Below are positions 8,166 to 15,990 of a stretch of 64,000 nucleotides of DNA, one piece after another. This stretch comes from PSRI01 sp041484195 (lineage in GTDB: Bacteria > Bacteroidota > Bacteroidia > Chitinophagales > Chitinophagaceae): NCBI GenBank assembly GCA_041484195.1, contig JBGPHC010000016.1, positions 1 through 64,000 on the forward strand, read 5' to 3'. The notes under the pieces are model-generated. The model worked only from the letters and a program-made list of their open reading frames with translations. It was not told the DNA's origin and did not search any database. The position numbers and the translations under genes were made by a program. Position 1 is the first letter of the stretch. Every line of letters starts with the position of its first letter.

Positions 8166-8282
8166 ATGAAAGTAAGAGCATCCATCAAGAAGCGTAGCGT
8201 TGACTGCAAGATCGTGAGGAGAAAGGGCAGGCTATATGTCATCAACAAAAAGAATCCGCGGTTCAAGCAGCGCCAGGGTTAG
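8166..8282 (+). CDS. rpmJ: 50S ribosomal protein L36 (bL36), zinc-free form
   Basis: The ATG at 8166 and TAG at 8280-8282 give a 38-residue protein starting MKVRASIKKRSVDCKIVRR and ending NPRFKQRQG. In the zinc-binding form of L36 the metal is held by Cys11, Cys14, Cys27 and His32; here these positions are Ser11, Cys14, Asn27 and Phe32, so only one ligand remains and zinc binding is not expected. This is the usual Bacteroidota form. The protein is a component of the large subunit near the peptidyl-transferase centre. It follows infA by 55 bases. Confidence 0.95.
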   Translation: MKVRASIKKRSVDCKIVRRKGRLYVINKKNPRFKQRQG

Positions 8283-8340
8283 GATTAATGAAGAGTGGCA
8301 GTAGATACTAGTTATTAAGTCATTAGTCAGAAGTCACTCG

Positions 8341-8366
8341 TCCGCCGAAGGTTTACCGTAGGCGGA
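8341..8366. repeat. Short inverted repeat in the rpmJ-rpsM spacer
   Basis: TCCGCC (8341-8346) and GGCGGA (8361-8366) flank a 14-base loop containing GAAGGTTTACC; an imperfect repeat of this (GGAAGGTTCACCAAAGGCAG) follows directly. It looks like a small REP-like or processed hairpin element inside the 196-base spacer. No T-run follows, so it is not a typical terminator. Confidence 0.4.
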
Positions 8367-8478
8367 AGGTTCACCAAAGGCAGATTAGACAGTGGTTGGA
8401 AGTCAAAAAAATCAGATGGAAAGTTTAAGAATATCATATCTGATAATACAAATAACGAATAAACAAATTATCTAAATC

Positions 8479-8859
8479 ATGGCTCGTATTGCCGGTGTTG
8501 ATTTACCCAAGAACAAAAGAGGAGAGATTGGTCTTACCTATATCTTTGGAATCGGACGTTCCACTGCCCAGTATATCCTGGATAAAGCCGGGATTGATTA
8601 TAATAAGAAGGTTAATGCCTGGGACGATGATGAATTGAACGCCATTCGTAATATCATTACCAACGAATTTAAGGTGGAAGGCCAGTTGCGTTCCGAAGTG
8701 CAGATGAGTATTAAACGACTCCTGGACATTGCGTGCTATCGCGGACTGCGTCATCGTAAAGGACTGCCTGTTCGTGGACAGCGGACCAGGACCAATTCCC
8801 GTACAAGAAAGGGAAAACGTAAGACCGTAGCCGGTAAGAAAAAAGCACCGAAGAAATAG
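8479..8859 (+). CDS. rpsM: 30S ribosomal protein S13 (uS13)
   Basis: A 126-residue small-subunit protein that contacts the head of 16S rRNA, S19 and tRNA. The start MARIAGVDLPKNKRGEIGLTYIFGIG, the helix-two-turn-helix region and the basic end GLPVRGQRTRTNSRTRKGKRKTVAGKKKAPKK (in part) are unmistakable. The C-terminal lysine-rich tail touches tRNAs in the ribosome. It lies 196 bases after rpmJ and 140 bases before rpsK, much wider spacing than in the enterobacterial alpha operon. Confidence 0.97.
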   Translation: MARIAGVDLPKNKRGEIGLTYIFGIGRSTAQYILDKAGIDYNKKVNAWDDDELNAIRNIITNEFKVEGQLRSEVQMSIKRLLDIACYRGLRHRKGLPVRGQRTRTNSRTRKGKRKTVAGKKKAPKK

Positions 8860-8896
8860 TTCTTAGCCACAGGGCTGGAATTAGCATCTTCAAATT

Positions 8897-8939
8897 TGAA
8901 TCAATTTCGGATACCAGGTGCGGGAGGAGGATTGATTCA
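8897..8939 (+). promoter_or_regulatory. Long-range hairpin in the rpsK leader
   Basis: TGAATCAAT (8897-8905) is perfectly complementary to ATTGATTCA (8931-8939), closing a 25-base G-rich loop about 60 bases before rpsK. It may be a ribosomal-protein binding site or an mRNA stability element; no characterised motif is recognised. Confidence 0.4.
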
Positions 8940-8999
8940 GGGTTTTGCCTGCAGGGTGAAGCTCAATTTTTAAACAACGAATACCTTATTTAAGAAAAA

Positions 9000-9407
9000 A
9001 TGGCTAAAGCACAACAGGTTACCAGCGCAAAAGCCGCTGCTAAGAAAAGAGTAGTAAAAGTAGATTCCTTTGGTGATGCACATGTTACAGCAAGTTTCAA
9101 CAACATCATCATCAGTTTAACCAATAAGAACGGCCAGGTTATTTCCTGGAGCAGTGCCGGCAAAATGGGATTCAAGGGTTCCAAGAAGAACACTCCCTAT
9201 GCGGCACAGATGGCTGCTTCTGATGCAGCCAGGGTTGCGGCAGAAGCCGGTTTGAAGAGAGTTGACGTGTTTGTCAAGGGTCCCGGAGCCGGCCGCGAAA
9301 GCGCCATTCGCGCCATCGCGAACAATGGCATTGAAGTGAATATGATCAAGGACGTTACTCCCTTACCACACAATGGATGCCGCCCTCCCAAGAAACGCCG
9401 TGTATAA
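9000..9407 (+). CDS. rpsK: 30S ribosomal protein S11 (uS11)
   Basis: A 135-residue protein of the small-subunit platform, binding the 690 and 790 loops of 16S rRNA. The diagnostic segments are DAHVTASFNNIIISLTN, the SAGKMGFKGSKKNTPYAAQ core and the C-terminal DVTPLPHNGCRPPKKRRV. The N-terminal extension is lysine/alanine rich (AKAQQVTSAKAAAKKRVVKV), as is usual in this phylum. It follows rpsM by 140 bases and is preceded by a perfect 9-bp stem. Confidence 0.97.
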   Translation: MAKAQQVTSAKAAAKKRVVKVDSFGDAHVTASFNNIIISLTNKNGQVISWSSAGKMGFKGSKKNTPYAAQMAASDAARVAAEAGLKRVDVFVKGPGAGRESAIRAIANNGIEVNMIKDVTPLPHNGCRPPKKRRV

Positions 9408-9517
9408 ATGTTTTCAAATTTGGGCATTCCCTTTGGAGAAAGCCCGGTACGGCATTTGGAAATACAGTCCGGCAACTGACTGAGAGAACGAAAGAGAAAT
9501 ATTTTAATAATCATTTG

Positions 9518-9559
9518 GGTGTACAATCGAGTTTTTTGATTTTTTAATGATTGTGCACC
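9518..9559 (+). promoter_or_regulatory. Candidate S4 autoregulatory leader hairpin before rpsD
   Basis: GGTGTACAATC (9518-9528) pairs with GATTGTGCACC (9549-9559) over 11 positions with one G-U pair, around a T-rich 20-base loop, and ends 25 bases before the rpsD ATG. S4 is a classical autoregulator of its operon, and S4-binding leaders have been described in several phyla, so this is a plausible binding site. The upstream part of the spacer (GGGC at about 9421 and GCCC at about 9439) could form a second helix. Confidence 0.45.
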
Positions 9560-9584
9560 GCAACTAAAAAATCAAATAATAATT

Positions 9585-10190
9585 ATGGCACGTTACACAG
9601 GCCCCAAGACAAGAATTTCCCGCATTTTCGGAGAGCCTATCCTGGGCAATGGAAAGTATCTCACCAAGACCAGCAATCCCCCTGGCCAGCATGGTCCCAC
9701 TAAGAAGCGTAAGACTTTAGGAGAGTATGCCCTGCAATTGCGTGAGAAGCAAAAAGCCAAATATACTTATGGCTTGCTGGAGCGTCAGTTCCGCAAGACA
9801 TTCGAAGAAGCTTCAAGGCTGGGCGGAGTTACAGGTGAAAACCTCATTAAACTCCTGGAAGCCCGGCTGGACAATACCATTTATCGTTTGGGCATTGCTC
9901 CGTCCAGACCCGCTGCCCGGCAGTTAGTTGCGCATAAGCATGTTACCGTGAATGGAGATATAGTAAATATTCCCTCTTTCCAGTTGAAAGGCGGAGACGT
10001 GATAAGCCTCAAAGACAAGAGCAAAGGAAATGCCGCAGTCACCGGACAGGTTCGAGGAAAGAATCCGAAATTCAATTGGCTGGACTGGAATGAAACTGAG
10101 TTTAAGGGTACATTCATTGCCTATCCCGAAAGAGAGAGCGTACCTGAGAATATCAAGGAACAATTGATTGTGGAATTGTATTCCAAGTAA
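9585..10190 (+). CDS. rpsD: 30S ribosomal protein S4 (uS4)
   Basis: A 201-residue primary-binding protein of 30S assembly. The N-terminal domain starts MARYTGPKTRISRIFGEPI and has no zinc cysteines; the S4 RNA-binding domain spans about residues 92-155 (RLDNTIYRLGIAPSRPAARQLVAHKHVTV in part). In many bacteria S4 represses the alpha operon by binding its leader, and a stable hairpin lies directly upstream of this gene. It is followed after 85 bases by rpoA. Confidence 0.97.
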   Translation: MARYTGPKTRISRIFGEPILGNGKYLTKTSNPPGQHGPTKKRKTLGEYALQLREKQKAKYTYGLLERQFRKTFEEASRLGGVTGENLIKLLEARLDNTIYRLGIAPSRPAARQLVAHKHVTVNGDIVNIPSFQLKGGDVISLKDKSKGNAAVTGQVRGKNPKFNWLDWNETEFKGTFIAYPERESVPENIKEQLIVELYSK

Positions 10191-10275
10191 GGCTTAATAG
10201 ATTTTGATTTGAATATAGAAATCCGGTACTAAGCCGGCATTAACAATAACAAACAAGTAAAACTGAAATTTAAAT

Positions 10276-11277
10276 ATGGCCATTTTAAATTTCCAAAAGC
10301 CAGACAAGATTATCCTTCAAAAGACAAATGATTTCGAAGCTTCATTTGAGTTTCGTCCATTAGAGCCGGGATATGGCGTAACGATTGGCAACGCTTTGCG
10401 CAGGGTGTTACTGAATTCCCTGGAAGGCTATGCCATCGTTGGAATTTTTGTAGAAGGTGCAGAACATGAGTTCGCCACCATCAAGGGAGTAACCGAAGAC
10501 GTTACTGAAATTATTCTGAATCTCAAGCAGGTTCGTTTCAAGAAGATTGTGGAGCATGAGGTGAGCCAGGAGAAAGTCACGCTTTCCATCAAGGGCAAGA
10601 GTGAATTCAATGCTTCCATGATTGGTGAAGCCACTTCTACTTTCCAGGTGATGAACCCGGAATTGCTGATCTGCACCCTTGATCCTTCCGCCAAACTGAA
10701 TATCGAAATCACCATTGGCAAGGGCCGTGGTTATGTCCCCGCTGAAGACAACAGGGTAAAAGATGCTCCTTTTGGATACATCCCTACCGATTCAATCTTC
10801 ACTCCTATCAAGAACGTGAAATATGCGATTGAGAATTTCCGTGTTGAACAGAGAACGGATTACGAAAAACTCCTGATGGAAGTGGATACTGATGGAACAA
10901 TCCATCCCGAAGAAGCTGTTAAGCAGGCTTCCCGTATTCTCATCCAGCACCTGATGATCATCACGGATGAGAACATCACTTTCGACAGTAAGGAAGACAA
11001 GAAGGAAGACGTGGTGGACGAGCAGGTATTGCAATTGCGCAAAGTATTGAAGACACCTCTGGAAGACCTGGATCTTTCAGTTCGCGCCTTCAACTGTCTG
11101 AAAGCTGCGAAGATCAACAGCCTCAGTGAACTGGTGCAATATGAGCAGGAAGACCTGATGAAGTTCCGGAATTTCGGACAGAAATCACTGGCCGAAATAG
11201 AGCAGGTTCTGGCAGAGAGAGGCCTTCATTTTGGTATGGACCTCGGTAAACTGGGACTGGATAAAGAAGATATCTGA
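10276..11277 (+). CDS. rpoA: DNA-directed RNA polymerase subunit alpha
   Basis: A 333-residue alpha subunit. The N-terminal dimerisation and assembly domain (about residues 20-235) includes EPGYGVTIGNALRRVLLNSLEG; a linker with DSKEDKKEDVVDE follows; the C-terminal domain (about 255-320) contains the two helix-hairpin-helix motifs, VRAFNCLKAAKINSLSELV and LMKFRNFGQKSLAEIEQVL, which contact UP elements and activators. Length is normal for Bacteroidota. It sits between rpsD and rplQ, the standard order of the alpha operon. Confidence 0.98.
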   Translation: MAILNFQKPDKIILQKTNDFEASFEFRPLEPGYGVTIGNALRRVLLNSLEGYAIVGIFVEGAEHEFATIKGVTEDVTEIILNLKQVRFKKIVEHEVSQEKVTLSIKGKSEFNASMIGEATSTFQVMNPELLICTLDPSAKLNIEITIGKGRGYVPAEDNRVKDAPFGYIPTDSIFTPIKNVKYAIENFRVEQRTDYEKLLMEVDTDGTIHPEEAVKQASRILIQHLMIITDENITFDSKEDKKEDVVDEQVLQLRKVLKTPLEDLDLSVRAFNCLKAAKINSLSELVQYEQEDLMKFRNFGQKSLAEIEQVLAERGLHFGMDLGKLGLDKEDI

Positions 11278-11453
11278 TATGCCATTGAGATGATGCGCAG
11301 CATTGAGCCCGTATTCGAATGGGTCTCATTCTGCGGCAATCAACCTGGCAGAACTATTAATAACGTAGGCTGTAATTCCTGACACGGTACAGCCGATGCA
11401 TTCAAATCCTCCTCTGATTCGGAAGCGGATTGAACGCCCAAAAAACAAAAGTC

Positions 11454-11984
11454 ATGCGTCACGGAGACAAAATCAAGAACCTGAGCAGAACGGCCTCTCA
11501 CAGAAGAGCGTTGTTAAGTAACCTTGCGAGCCAATTGATCATGCACAAGCGCATTGTAACCACTCTTGCCAAAGCAAAGGCCCTGAGGGTTTATATTGAG
11601 CCGCTGATCACCAAGACCAAGAAATCTGAAACAAAGGACCAGATAATGCACAATCATCGGGTAGTATTCAGCTATCTGCAGGATAAAATCGCGGTCAAAG
11701 AATTGTTCACGGTAGTGGGGCCAAAGGTCCTAAGTCGTCCGGGCGGATATACACGAGTAATTAAATTGGGAATCCGTTTAGGCGATAATGCAGAAACAGC
11801 CATGATCGAATTGGTTGATTTCAATGATGTGTACACTAAAGGAACTGCGAAGAGCGCCACTCCTGCCAAGAAGACCCGTCGTGCCGGCGGAGGAAAAAAG
11901 AAAGCAAGCGCTGAACCAGCGGCAGAAAAACCCATTGAAACTCCCGCGCCTAAAGAAGAAGCTCAGGAAGAAAAATCTAAATGA
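11454..11984 (+). CDS. rplQ: 50S ribosomal protein L17 (bL17) with a charged C-terminal tail
   Basis: From the ATG at 11454 the protein has 176 residues and starts MRHGDKIKNLSRTASHRRALL, as expected for L17; an in-frame TTG at 11430 would add eight non-conserved residues and is rejected. The conserved core ends near residue 125 (AMIELVDFND). Beyond it is a tail of about 45 residues rich in Ala, Lys, Glu and Pro (for example KKTRRAGGGKKKAS and PAPKEEAQEEKSK), a low-complexity extension seen in Bacteroidota L17 proteins. It closes the ribosomal block and is followed by an intrinsic terminator at 12016-12042. Confidence 0.96.
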   Translation: MRHGDKIKNLSRTASHRRALLSNLASQLIMHKRIVTTLAKAKALRVYIEPLITKTKKSETKDQIMHNHRVVFSYLQDKIAVKELFTVVGPKVLSRPGGYTRVIKLGIRLGDNAETAMIELVDFNDVYTKGTAKSATPAKKTRRAGGGKKKASAEPAAEKPIETPAPKEEAQEEKSK

Positions 11985-12015
11985 TCATGCTGAAAATATT
12001 CAGTAATTGTGAAAG

Positions 12016-12042
12016 CTCCGGAACAGTACCGGAGTTTTTTTT
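12016..12042 (+). terminator. Intrinsic terminator of the ribosomal/rpoA operon
   Basis: CTCCGG (12016-12021) and CCGGAG (12029-12034) form a stem with a 7-base loop, followed by eight T residues (12035-12042). It lies 32 bases after the rplQ stop. Confidence 0.85.
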
Positions 12043-12117
12043 GTGTAGGAAGGATTGGTGAAAGGTCCAAGTCACGCGACTGTGGAAAAACTTCGAAGCA
12101 ACATTTCATAATTCATG

Positions 12118-12125
12118 TATTTTTG
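12118..12125 (+). promoter_or_regulatory. Probable -7 box (TATTTTTG) for carA
   Basis: A perfect TANNTTTG box is placed 18 bases before the carA ATG and downstream of the rplQ terminator, so carA begins a new transcript. No obvious -33 element is seen at 19-22 bases upstream. Confidence 0.5.
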
Positions 12126-12143
12126 CAAAATTTCTTTAGCCCC

Positions 12144-13250
12144 ATGTCCACCGCTCAAAAACCGGCAGTCCTGATCCTGGAAGATGGAAATATTTTTCAC
12201 GGAAATGCCTTTGGAAAGACTGGCACTACAACCGGCGAAATTTGCTTCAATACAGGAATGACAGGCTACCAGGAAGTATTTACCGATCCCAGCTATTATG
12301 GCCAGGTGATCATCATGAATAATGTGCATGTGGGAAATTATGGTGTAAAGTCAGCGGACGTGGAAAGCAATTCCGTAAAAATCAAGGGCCTGATAGGGCG
12401 AAACCTCGAAGAACGGTATAGCAGGATGCAGGCTGATTATTCCCTGCAGCAATACCTCGAAGAACAGGGAATAGTGTCCATAGAAGGACTGGATACGCGG
12501 GCCCTGGTGGAACATGTGCGCACCAAGGGTGCCATGAACTGCATCATCTCATCTGAGACAGCAGATATACGCTCCCTGAAAAAAGAATTGGCGAAAGTTC
12601 CCTCCATGGATGGCCTGGAATTGGCCTCAGTAGTCAGTACCAGGGAAGTATATCAGGAAGGTAATCCTCATTCAGAAGTAAGGATAGCCGTGCTGGATTA
12701 TGGGATCAAGAAGAATATACTTAAATGCATGGTCTCGAGAGGCGCGTACCTGCGAGTGTATCCGGCCAAGACGTCTTTCAAAGAAATGGAAGAATTCAAG
12801 CCACATGGCTATTTTATTTCTAACGGGCCCGGGGACCCGGCACCAATGAAATATGCCGTCCAAACTGTGAAAGACATTCTGAATAGTGGGAGGCCATTAT
12901 TTGGAATTTGCCTTGGACATCAATTACTGGCCCTTGCCCACGATATTCCAACCTTCAAGATGCATCATGGCCACCGTGGCCTCAATCACCCGGTAAAAAA
13001 TCTCATCAACGGCAAGTGCGAAATCACTACCCAGAATCACGGCTTTGGAGTGGATCCCGAAGCAGTGAGGAAATCTTCACTGGTTGAAATTACTCACGTA
13101 AACCTAAACGACGATTCCATTGAAGGAATCCGAGTTAGGAATAAGCCCGCTTTTTCGGTTCAATACCATCCCGAATCAACGCCTGGTCCTCACGATAGCC
13201 GCTATTTGTTCGATGATTTCATGAACATGATAAAAATGCAAATGAACTAG
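12144..13250 (+). CDS. carA: Carbamoyl-phosphate synthase small (glutaminase) subunit
   Basis: A 368-residue subunit that hydrolyses glutamine and channels ammonia to the large subunit for carbamoyl phosphate, used in arginine and pyrimidine synthesis. The ATG at 12144 (MSTAQKPAVLILEDG) is chosen over an upstream in-frame ATG at 12009 that lies in the terminator. The N-terminal CPSase_sm domain (GEICFNTGMTGYQEVFTDPSY) is followed by a class I amidotransferase domain with the triad Cys256 (GICLGHQ), His342 and Glu344 (QYHPEST). carB is not adjacent. The gene starts a new transcription unit with its own -7 box, and aroQ lies 108 bases downstream. Confidence 0.95.
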   Translation: MSTAQKPAVLILEDGNIFHGNAFGKTGTTTGEICFNTGMTGYQEVFTDPSYYGQVIIMNNVHVGNYGVKSADVESNSVKIKGLIGRNLEERYSRMQADYSLQQYLEEQGIVSIEGLDTRALVEHVRTKGAMNCIISSETADIRSLKKELAKVPSMDGLELASVVSTREVYQEGNPHSEVRIAVLDYGIKKNILKCMVSRGAYLRVYPAKTSFKEMEEFKPHGYFISNGPGDPAPMKYAVQTVKDILNSGRPLFGICLGHQLLALAHDIPTFKMHHGHRGLNHPVKNLINGKCEITTQNHGFGVDPEAVRKSSLVEITHVNLNDDSIEGIRVRNKPAFSVQYHPESTPGPHDSRYLFDDFMNMIKMQMN

Positions 13251-13358
13251 CGGGTAGTTTTTACCGGGAGGCCCTGAAAGGGGACGACTGCCTCCATTTA
13301 TCCAATAAAATACAATCCTCCACGGCCCTTGCTGGAGAATTTCTGTACATTCGTTTTC

Positions 13359-13778
13359 ATGAAAATAGCCATCGTAAACGGGCCCAATTTGAATTTGCTC
13401 GGAAAAAGGGAAACGGATATTTATGGCAATATTCCTTTTGAGCAATACCTGGAATCTTTGCGTGTAAAATATCCCAATGTGGAACTGTCCTATTTCCAAA
13501 GTAATGTGGAAGGGGATCTGATCAACGAATTACAAAGAGTGGGATACAGCCACGACGGAATTATCCTGAATCCTGGTGGTTATACACATACTTCTGTGGC
13601 TTTGGGCGATGCGATTGCGGCCCTCAAGGCTACTGTAGTTGAAGTGCATATCTCCAATGTGCACGCTAGAGAGGAATTCCGAAAACTTTCCCATGTTTCA
13701 GCAAAGGCCGCTGGCAGTATTTTCGGATTGGGATTAAAAGGATATGAACTCGCCCTCATCTATCTTACGCAAAAATGA
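13359..13778 (+). CDS. aroQ: Type II 3-dehydroquinate dehydratase
   Basis: A 139-residue dodecameric enzyme of the shikimate pathway (3-dehydroquinate to 3-dehydroshikimate). From the ATG at 13359 it begins MKIAIVNGPNLNLLGKRET. The flexible catalytic loop carries Arg17 and Tyr22; Asn71 and His77 (LNPGGYTHTS) and His97 (EVHISNVHAR) complete the active site. The upstream in-frame frame to 13329 is non-conserved. A TACATTCG sequence, one base from the -7 consensus, ends only five bases before the ATG, hinting at a very short 5' leader. The secreted oxidoreductase gene starts seven bases downstream, so the two are probably co-transcribed. Confidence 0.94.
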   Translation: MKIAIVNGPNLNLLGKRETDIYGNIPFEQYLESLRVKYPNVELSYFQSNVEGDLINELQRVGYSHDGIILNPGGYTHTSVALGDAIAALKATVVEVHISNVHAREEFRKLSHVSAKAAGSIFGLGLKGYELALIYLTQK

Positions 13779-13785
13779 AATTAAG

Positions 13786-14898
13786 ATGAATAAGTTCCTT
13801 TTGTTCCTGCAAGGCTCCATAAAGCGGAGCCTTTTCTTTGCGCTGGTGTTACTGCCCTTCACCAAGATAGAATCGCAAACTTTGAGAGTGGCGATAGCCG
13901 GTCTCAGTCATGATCATGCGAATAATATCATGCATCAATACCAAAACGGAGAAGTACAGATCATAGGAATTGCGGAATCCAACAAAGCCCTTGCGGATCG
14001 CTATAAAAATCGATTTCATTTACCCGATTCAATTTTTTACAGCAGTCTTAGTTCCATGCTTGACCGGGTCAGACCTGACGCTGTTCTGGCTTACAATGCC
14101 ATTGTTGACCACCTGGCTGTTGTGGAAGCATGCGCCCCAAGAGGCATTTCGGTGATGGTGGAAAAGCCATTGGCCACCACAGTTGAGCAGGCCGAGCGAA
14201 TTGCCGTATTGGCGAGACAGTATCATATTTTGGTATTGACCAATTATGAAACCACCTGGTATCCGAGCAATCAGAAATTGTACGAATTGGTCCACGAAAA
14301 AAATGAAGTCGGCAATATTCGTAAGATGGTGGTGCATATGGGACACCAGGGCCCTAAAGAAATCGGCTGCAGTCCCGACTTTTTAGAATGGCTCACCGAT
14401 CCCGTAAAGAACGGCGGCGGCGCTTTGACCGATTTTGGTTGTTATGGAGCCAATCTCATGACCTGGCTGATGAATGGCCAGGCGCCTATCGCAGTGACAG
14501 CGGTTACCCGTCATATTAAGCCCTCAATTTATCCCCATGTGGATGACGATGCAACCATTATTCTTGAATATCGGGGTGCCACGGGAATCATCGAAGCTTC
14601 CTGGAACTGGCCGTTTGGAATCAAGGATTTGGAAGTATTTGGCGACAAGGCTTACCTGCATGCACTGAATGGAAATAAACTTGAAAAACGCGGGAATAAT
14701 AGTCCTTTGAATGACACGGGAAACATCAATCTGATTCCTCCGGTCTTTGCAGACAATCTCTCTTATCTGGCCGCGGCTCTGAAAGGACTGGTCCGCGACA
14801 AGCAGGATCTCAATTCTTTGGAAAATAATCTCATCGTAGTGAAAATATTGGACGCTGCACGGAGATCCTCCCTGGAAGGAAGGCGTATTAAGTGGTAA
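13786..14898 (+). CDS. Secreted Gfo/Idh/MocA-family oxidoreductase
   Basis: A 370-residue NAD(P)-dependent oxidoreductase of the glucose-fructose oxidoreductase/inositol dehydrogenase family. The ATG at 13786 is preferred because it gives a Sec-type signal peptide (residues 1-31, MNKFLLFLQGSIKRSLFFAL, then cleavage near IESQ). The Rossmann domain follows (LRVAIAGLSHDHANN) and the catalytic EKP motif is at 126-128 (MVEKPLATT). Export of these enzymes is common in Bacteroidota, where they often act on glycosides or sugar-derived compounds in the periplasm. The substrate is unknown, and the link to aroQ seven bases upstream may be positional only. Confidence 0.85.
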   Translation: MNKFLLFLQGSIKRSLFFALVLLPFTKIESQTLRVAIAGLSHDHANNIMHQYQNGEVQIIGIAESNKALADRYKNRFHLPDSIFYSSLSSMLDRVRPDAVLAYNAIVDHLAVVEACAPRGISVMVEKPLATTVEQAERIAVLARQYHILVLTNYETTWYPSNQKLYELVHEKNEVGNIRKMVVHMGHQGPKEIGCSPDFLEWLTDPVKNGGGALTDFGCYGANLMTWLMNGQAPIAVTAVTRHIKPSIYPHVDDDATIILEYRGATGIIEASWNWPFGIKDLEVFGDKAYLHALNGNKLEKRGNNSPLNDTGNINLIPPVFADNLSYLAAALKGLVRDKQDLNSLENNLIVVKILDAARRSSLEGRRIKW

Positions 14899-14966
14899 TT
14901 CGCAATTCACTGCTCATTCCAGACCCAATACCCCCATGGTATTAAGAAAATTCCCGACCTGTCTGC

Positions 14967-15926
14967 TCATTTCGTGCTATTATTAGCATGTTTGTGTGCA
15001 AGCGTGAACACCCTCGAAATGTTGAAACCAATTCGGTATCCTCCCTTACTCCATTTGTCGGTTGTTTGAGCAATGAACATATTTTCCGCAATGAGGTTAC
15101 TATTGGTGAACATAAATTGAAATACATGCCCTCCTGTTTCAATATCAAAGCCTACACTGAAAGAATTTTCTGACCAGGTGAGGCGATGATCCGGTAATTG
15201 ATAGAAATATTCCACGTTTAGACTTGCCCGTTTGGATATCTTTTGCCTCCCGGAAAAACCCACGGAAAGCAGATTTCTGTGAGCATTATCCTGCACCAGT
15301 GGAGGATTCTTGCCGGGAGGTGGAGGTGGAAGGTTGAAATGTATCCAGGTAGGTGAAACCTGTAATGACAATCCTTCGGTGAATTTGCGGGCCACCAGCA
15401 ATTGGAATGTATAAGAGACTCTCGAATTGAATTTGCTCCGGAGTGTATCATCGATTATCCTGTTGTACCATGATGTTGTATTCACCTGCAAGGCCGCGAC
15501 GGCACTCACTCCAACAGGCATGTTGATTCGGCCAGTAGACTGTCTCAATAATTTAGCCTTGAAAAATGCGTCCACAGTTCCGTAGGCATTGCTTCTGCCA
15601 AGGCCCGTCATCAACCAATTATTAATACCATAGTCCACTCCGAACCTGGTGTCAGCGGCATCAAGTCCAAAAAAACTGGACCATCCGCCTTTTACACTGC
15701 CAAAGCGGTGGCTGATCTTCACGTCCATCACGCCAGCGCCCGTATTTTCAATGGAATGGCCATTTATCACACGGGTAGTCTTGAAAATGGCCGTCGCGTA
15801 TTTTGTAGGATTTTCATTCTTGGTTTCCCGCTCCAGCATATTCATCAGGCTGGAACTATCTTTTTCCTGTGCTACCAATTCATTAGCTATCGGCAATAAC
15901 AGGATCAGGAACAGTCGAAATTTCAT
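14967..15926 (-). CDS. DUF5777-family outer-membrane beta-barrel protein
   Basis: A 319-residue protein starting at 15926 (MKFRLFLILLLPIANELVAQ, a Sec signal peptide). Its first mature segment, MNMLERETKNENPTKYATAIFK, and the pattern GVMDVKISHRFGSVKGGWSSFFGLDAADTRFGVDYGINNWLMTGLG (cited in part) match the DUF5777 barrel proteins, which alternate polar/hydrophobic strands and end in an aromatic strand. Function is unknown; in this phylum the family often accompanies YceI proteins. It is the last gene of a minus-strand cluster with YceI, OB-fold and two-component genes; the gap to the YceI gene is 64 bases. A longer in-frame start at 16031 would destroy the signal peptide and is rejected. Confidence 0.85.
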   Translation of the reverse strand: MKFRLFLILLLPIANELVAQEKDSSSLMNMLERETKNENPTKYATAIFKTTRVINGHSIENTGAGVMDVKISHRFGSVKGGWSSFFGLDAADTRFGVDYGINNWLMTGLGRSNAYGTVDAFFKAKLLRQSTGRINMPVGVSAVAALQVNTTSWYNRIIDDTLRSKFNSRVSYTFQLLVARKFTEGLSLQVSPTWIHFNLPPPPPGKNPPLVQDNAHRNLLSVGFSGRQKISKRASLNVEYFYQLPDHRLTWSENSFSVGFDIETGGHVFQFMFTNSNLIAENMFIAQTTDKWSKGGYRIGFNISRVFTLAHKHANNSTK

Positions 15927-15990
15927 ATAGTTTGTTTTTGGGGTTCGATTTGAACTTCTGTCATCTTTCTGAAAATGCAATCGTGGGCCC

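Noticed and set aside
8341..8380. GGCGGA-containing inverted repeat as a tandem repeat array or transposon end
   Set aside because: Only one and a half copies are present and no transposase or target duplication is visible.
12009..12143. Upstream extension of carA to an in-frame ATG
   Set aside because: It runs through the rplQ terminator and is not conserved in the CarA family.
15940..15975. GGGTTCGATTTGAAC resembling the T-arm of a tRNA
   Set aside because: No acceptor stem, anticodon arm or discriminator fits on either strand; it is part of the DUF5777 upstream region.
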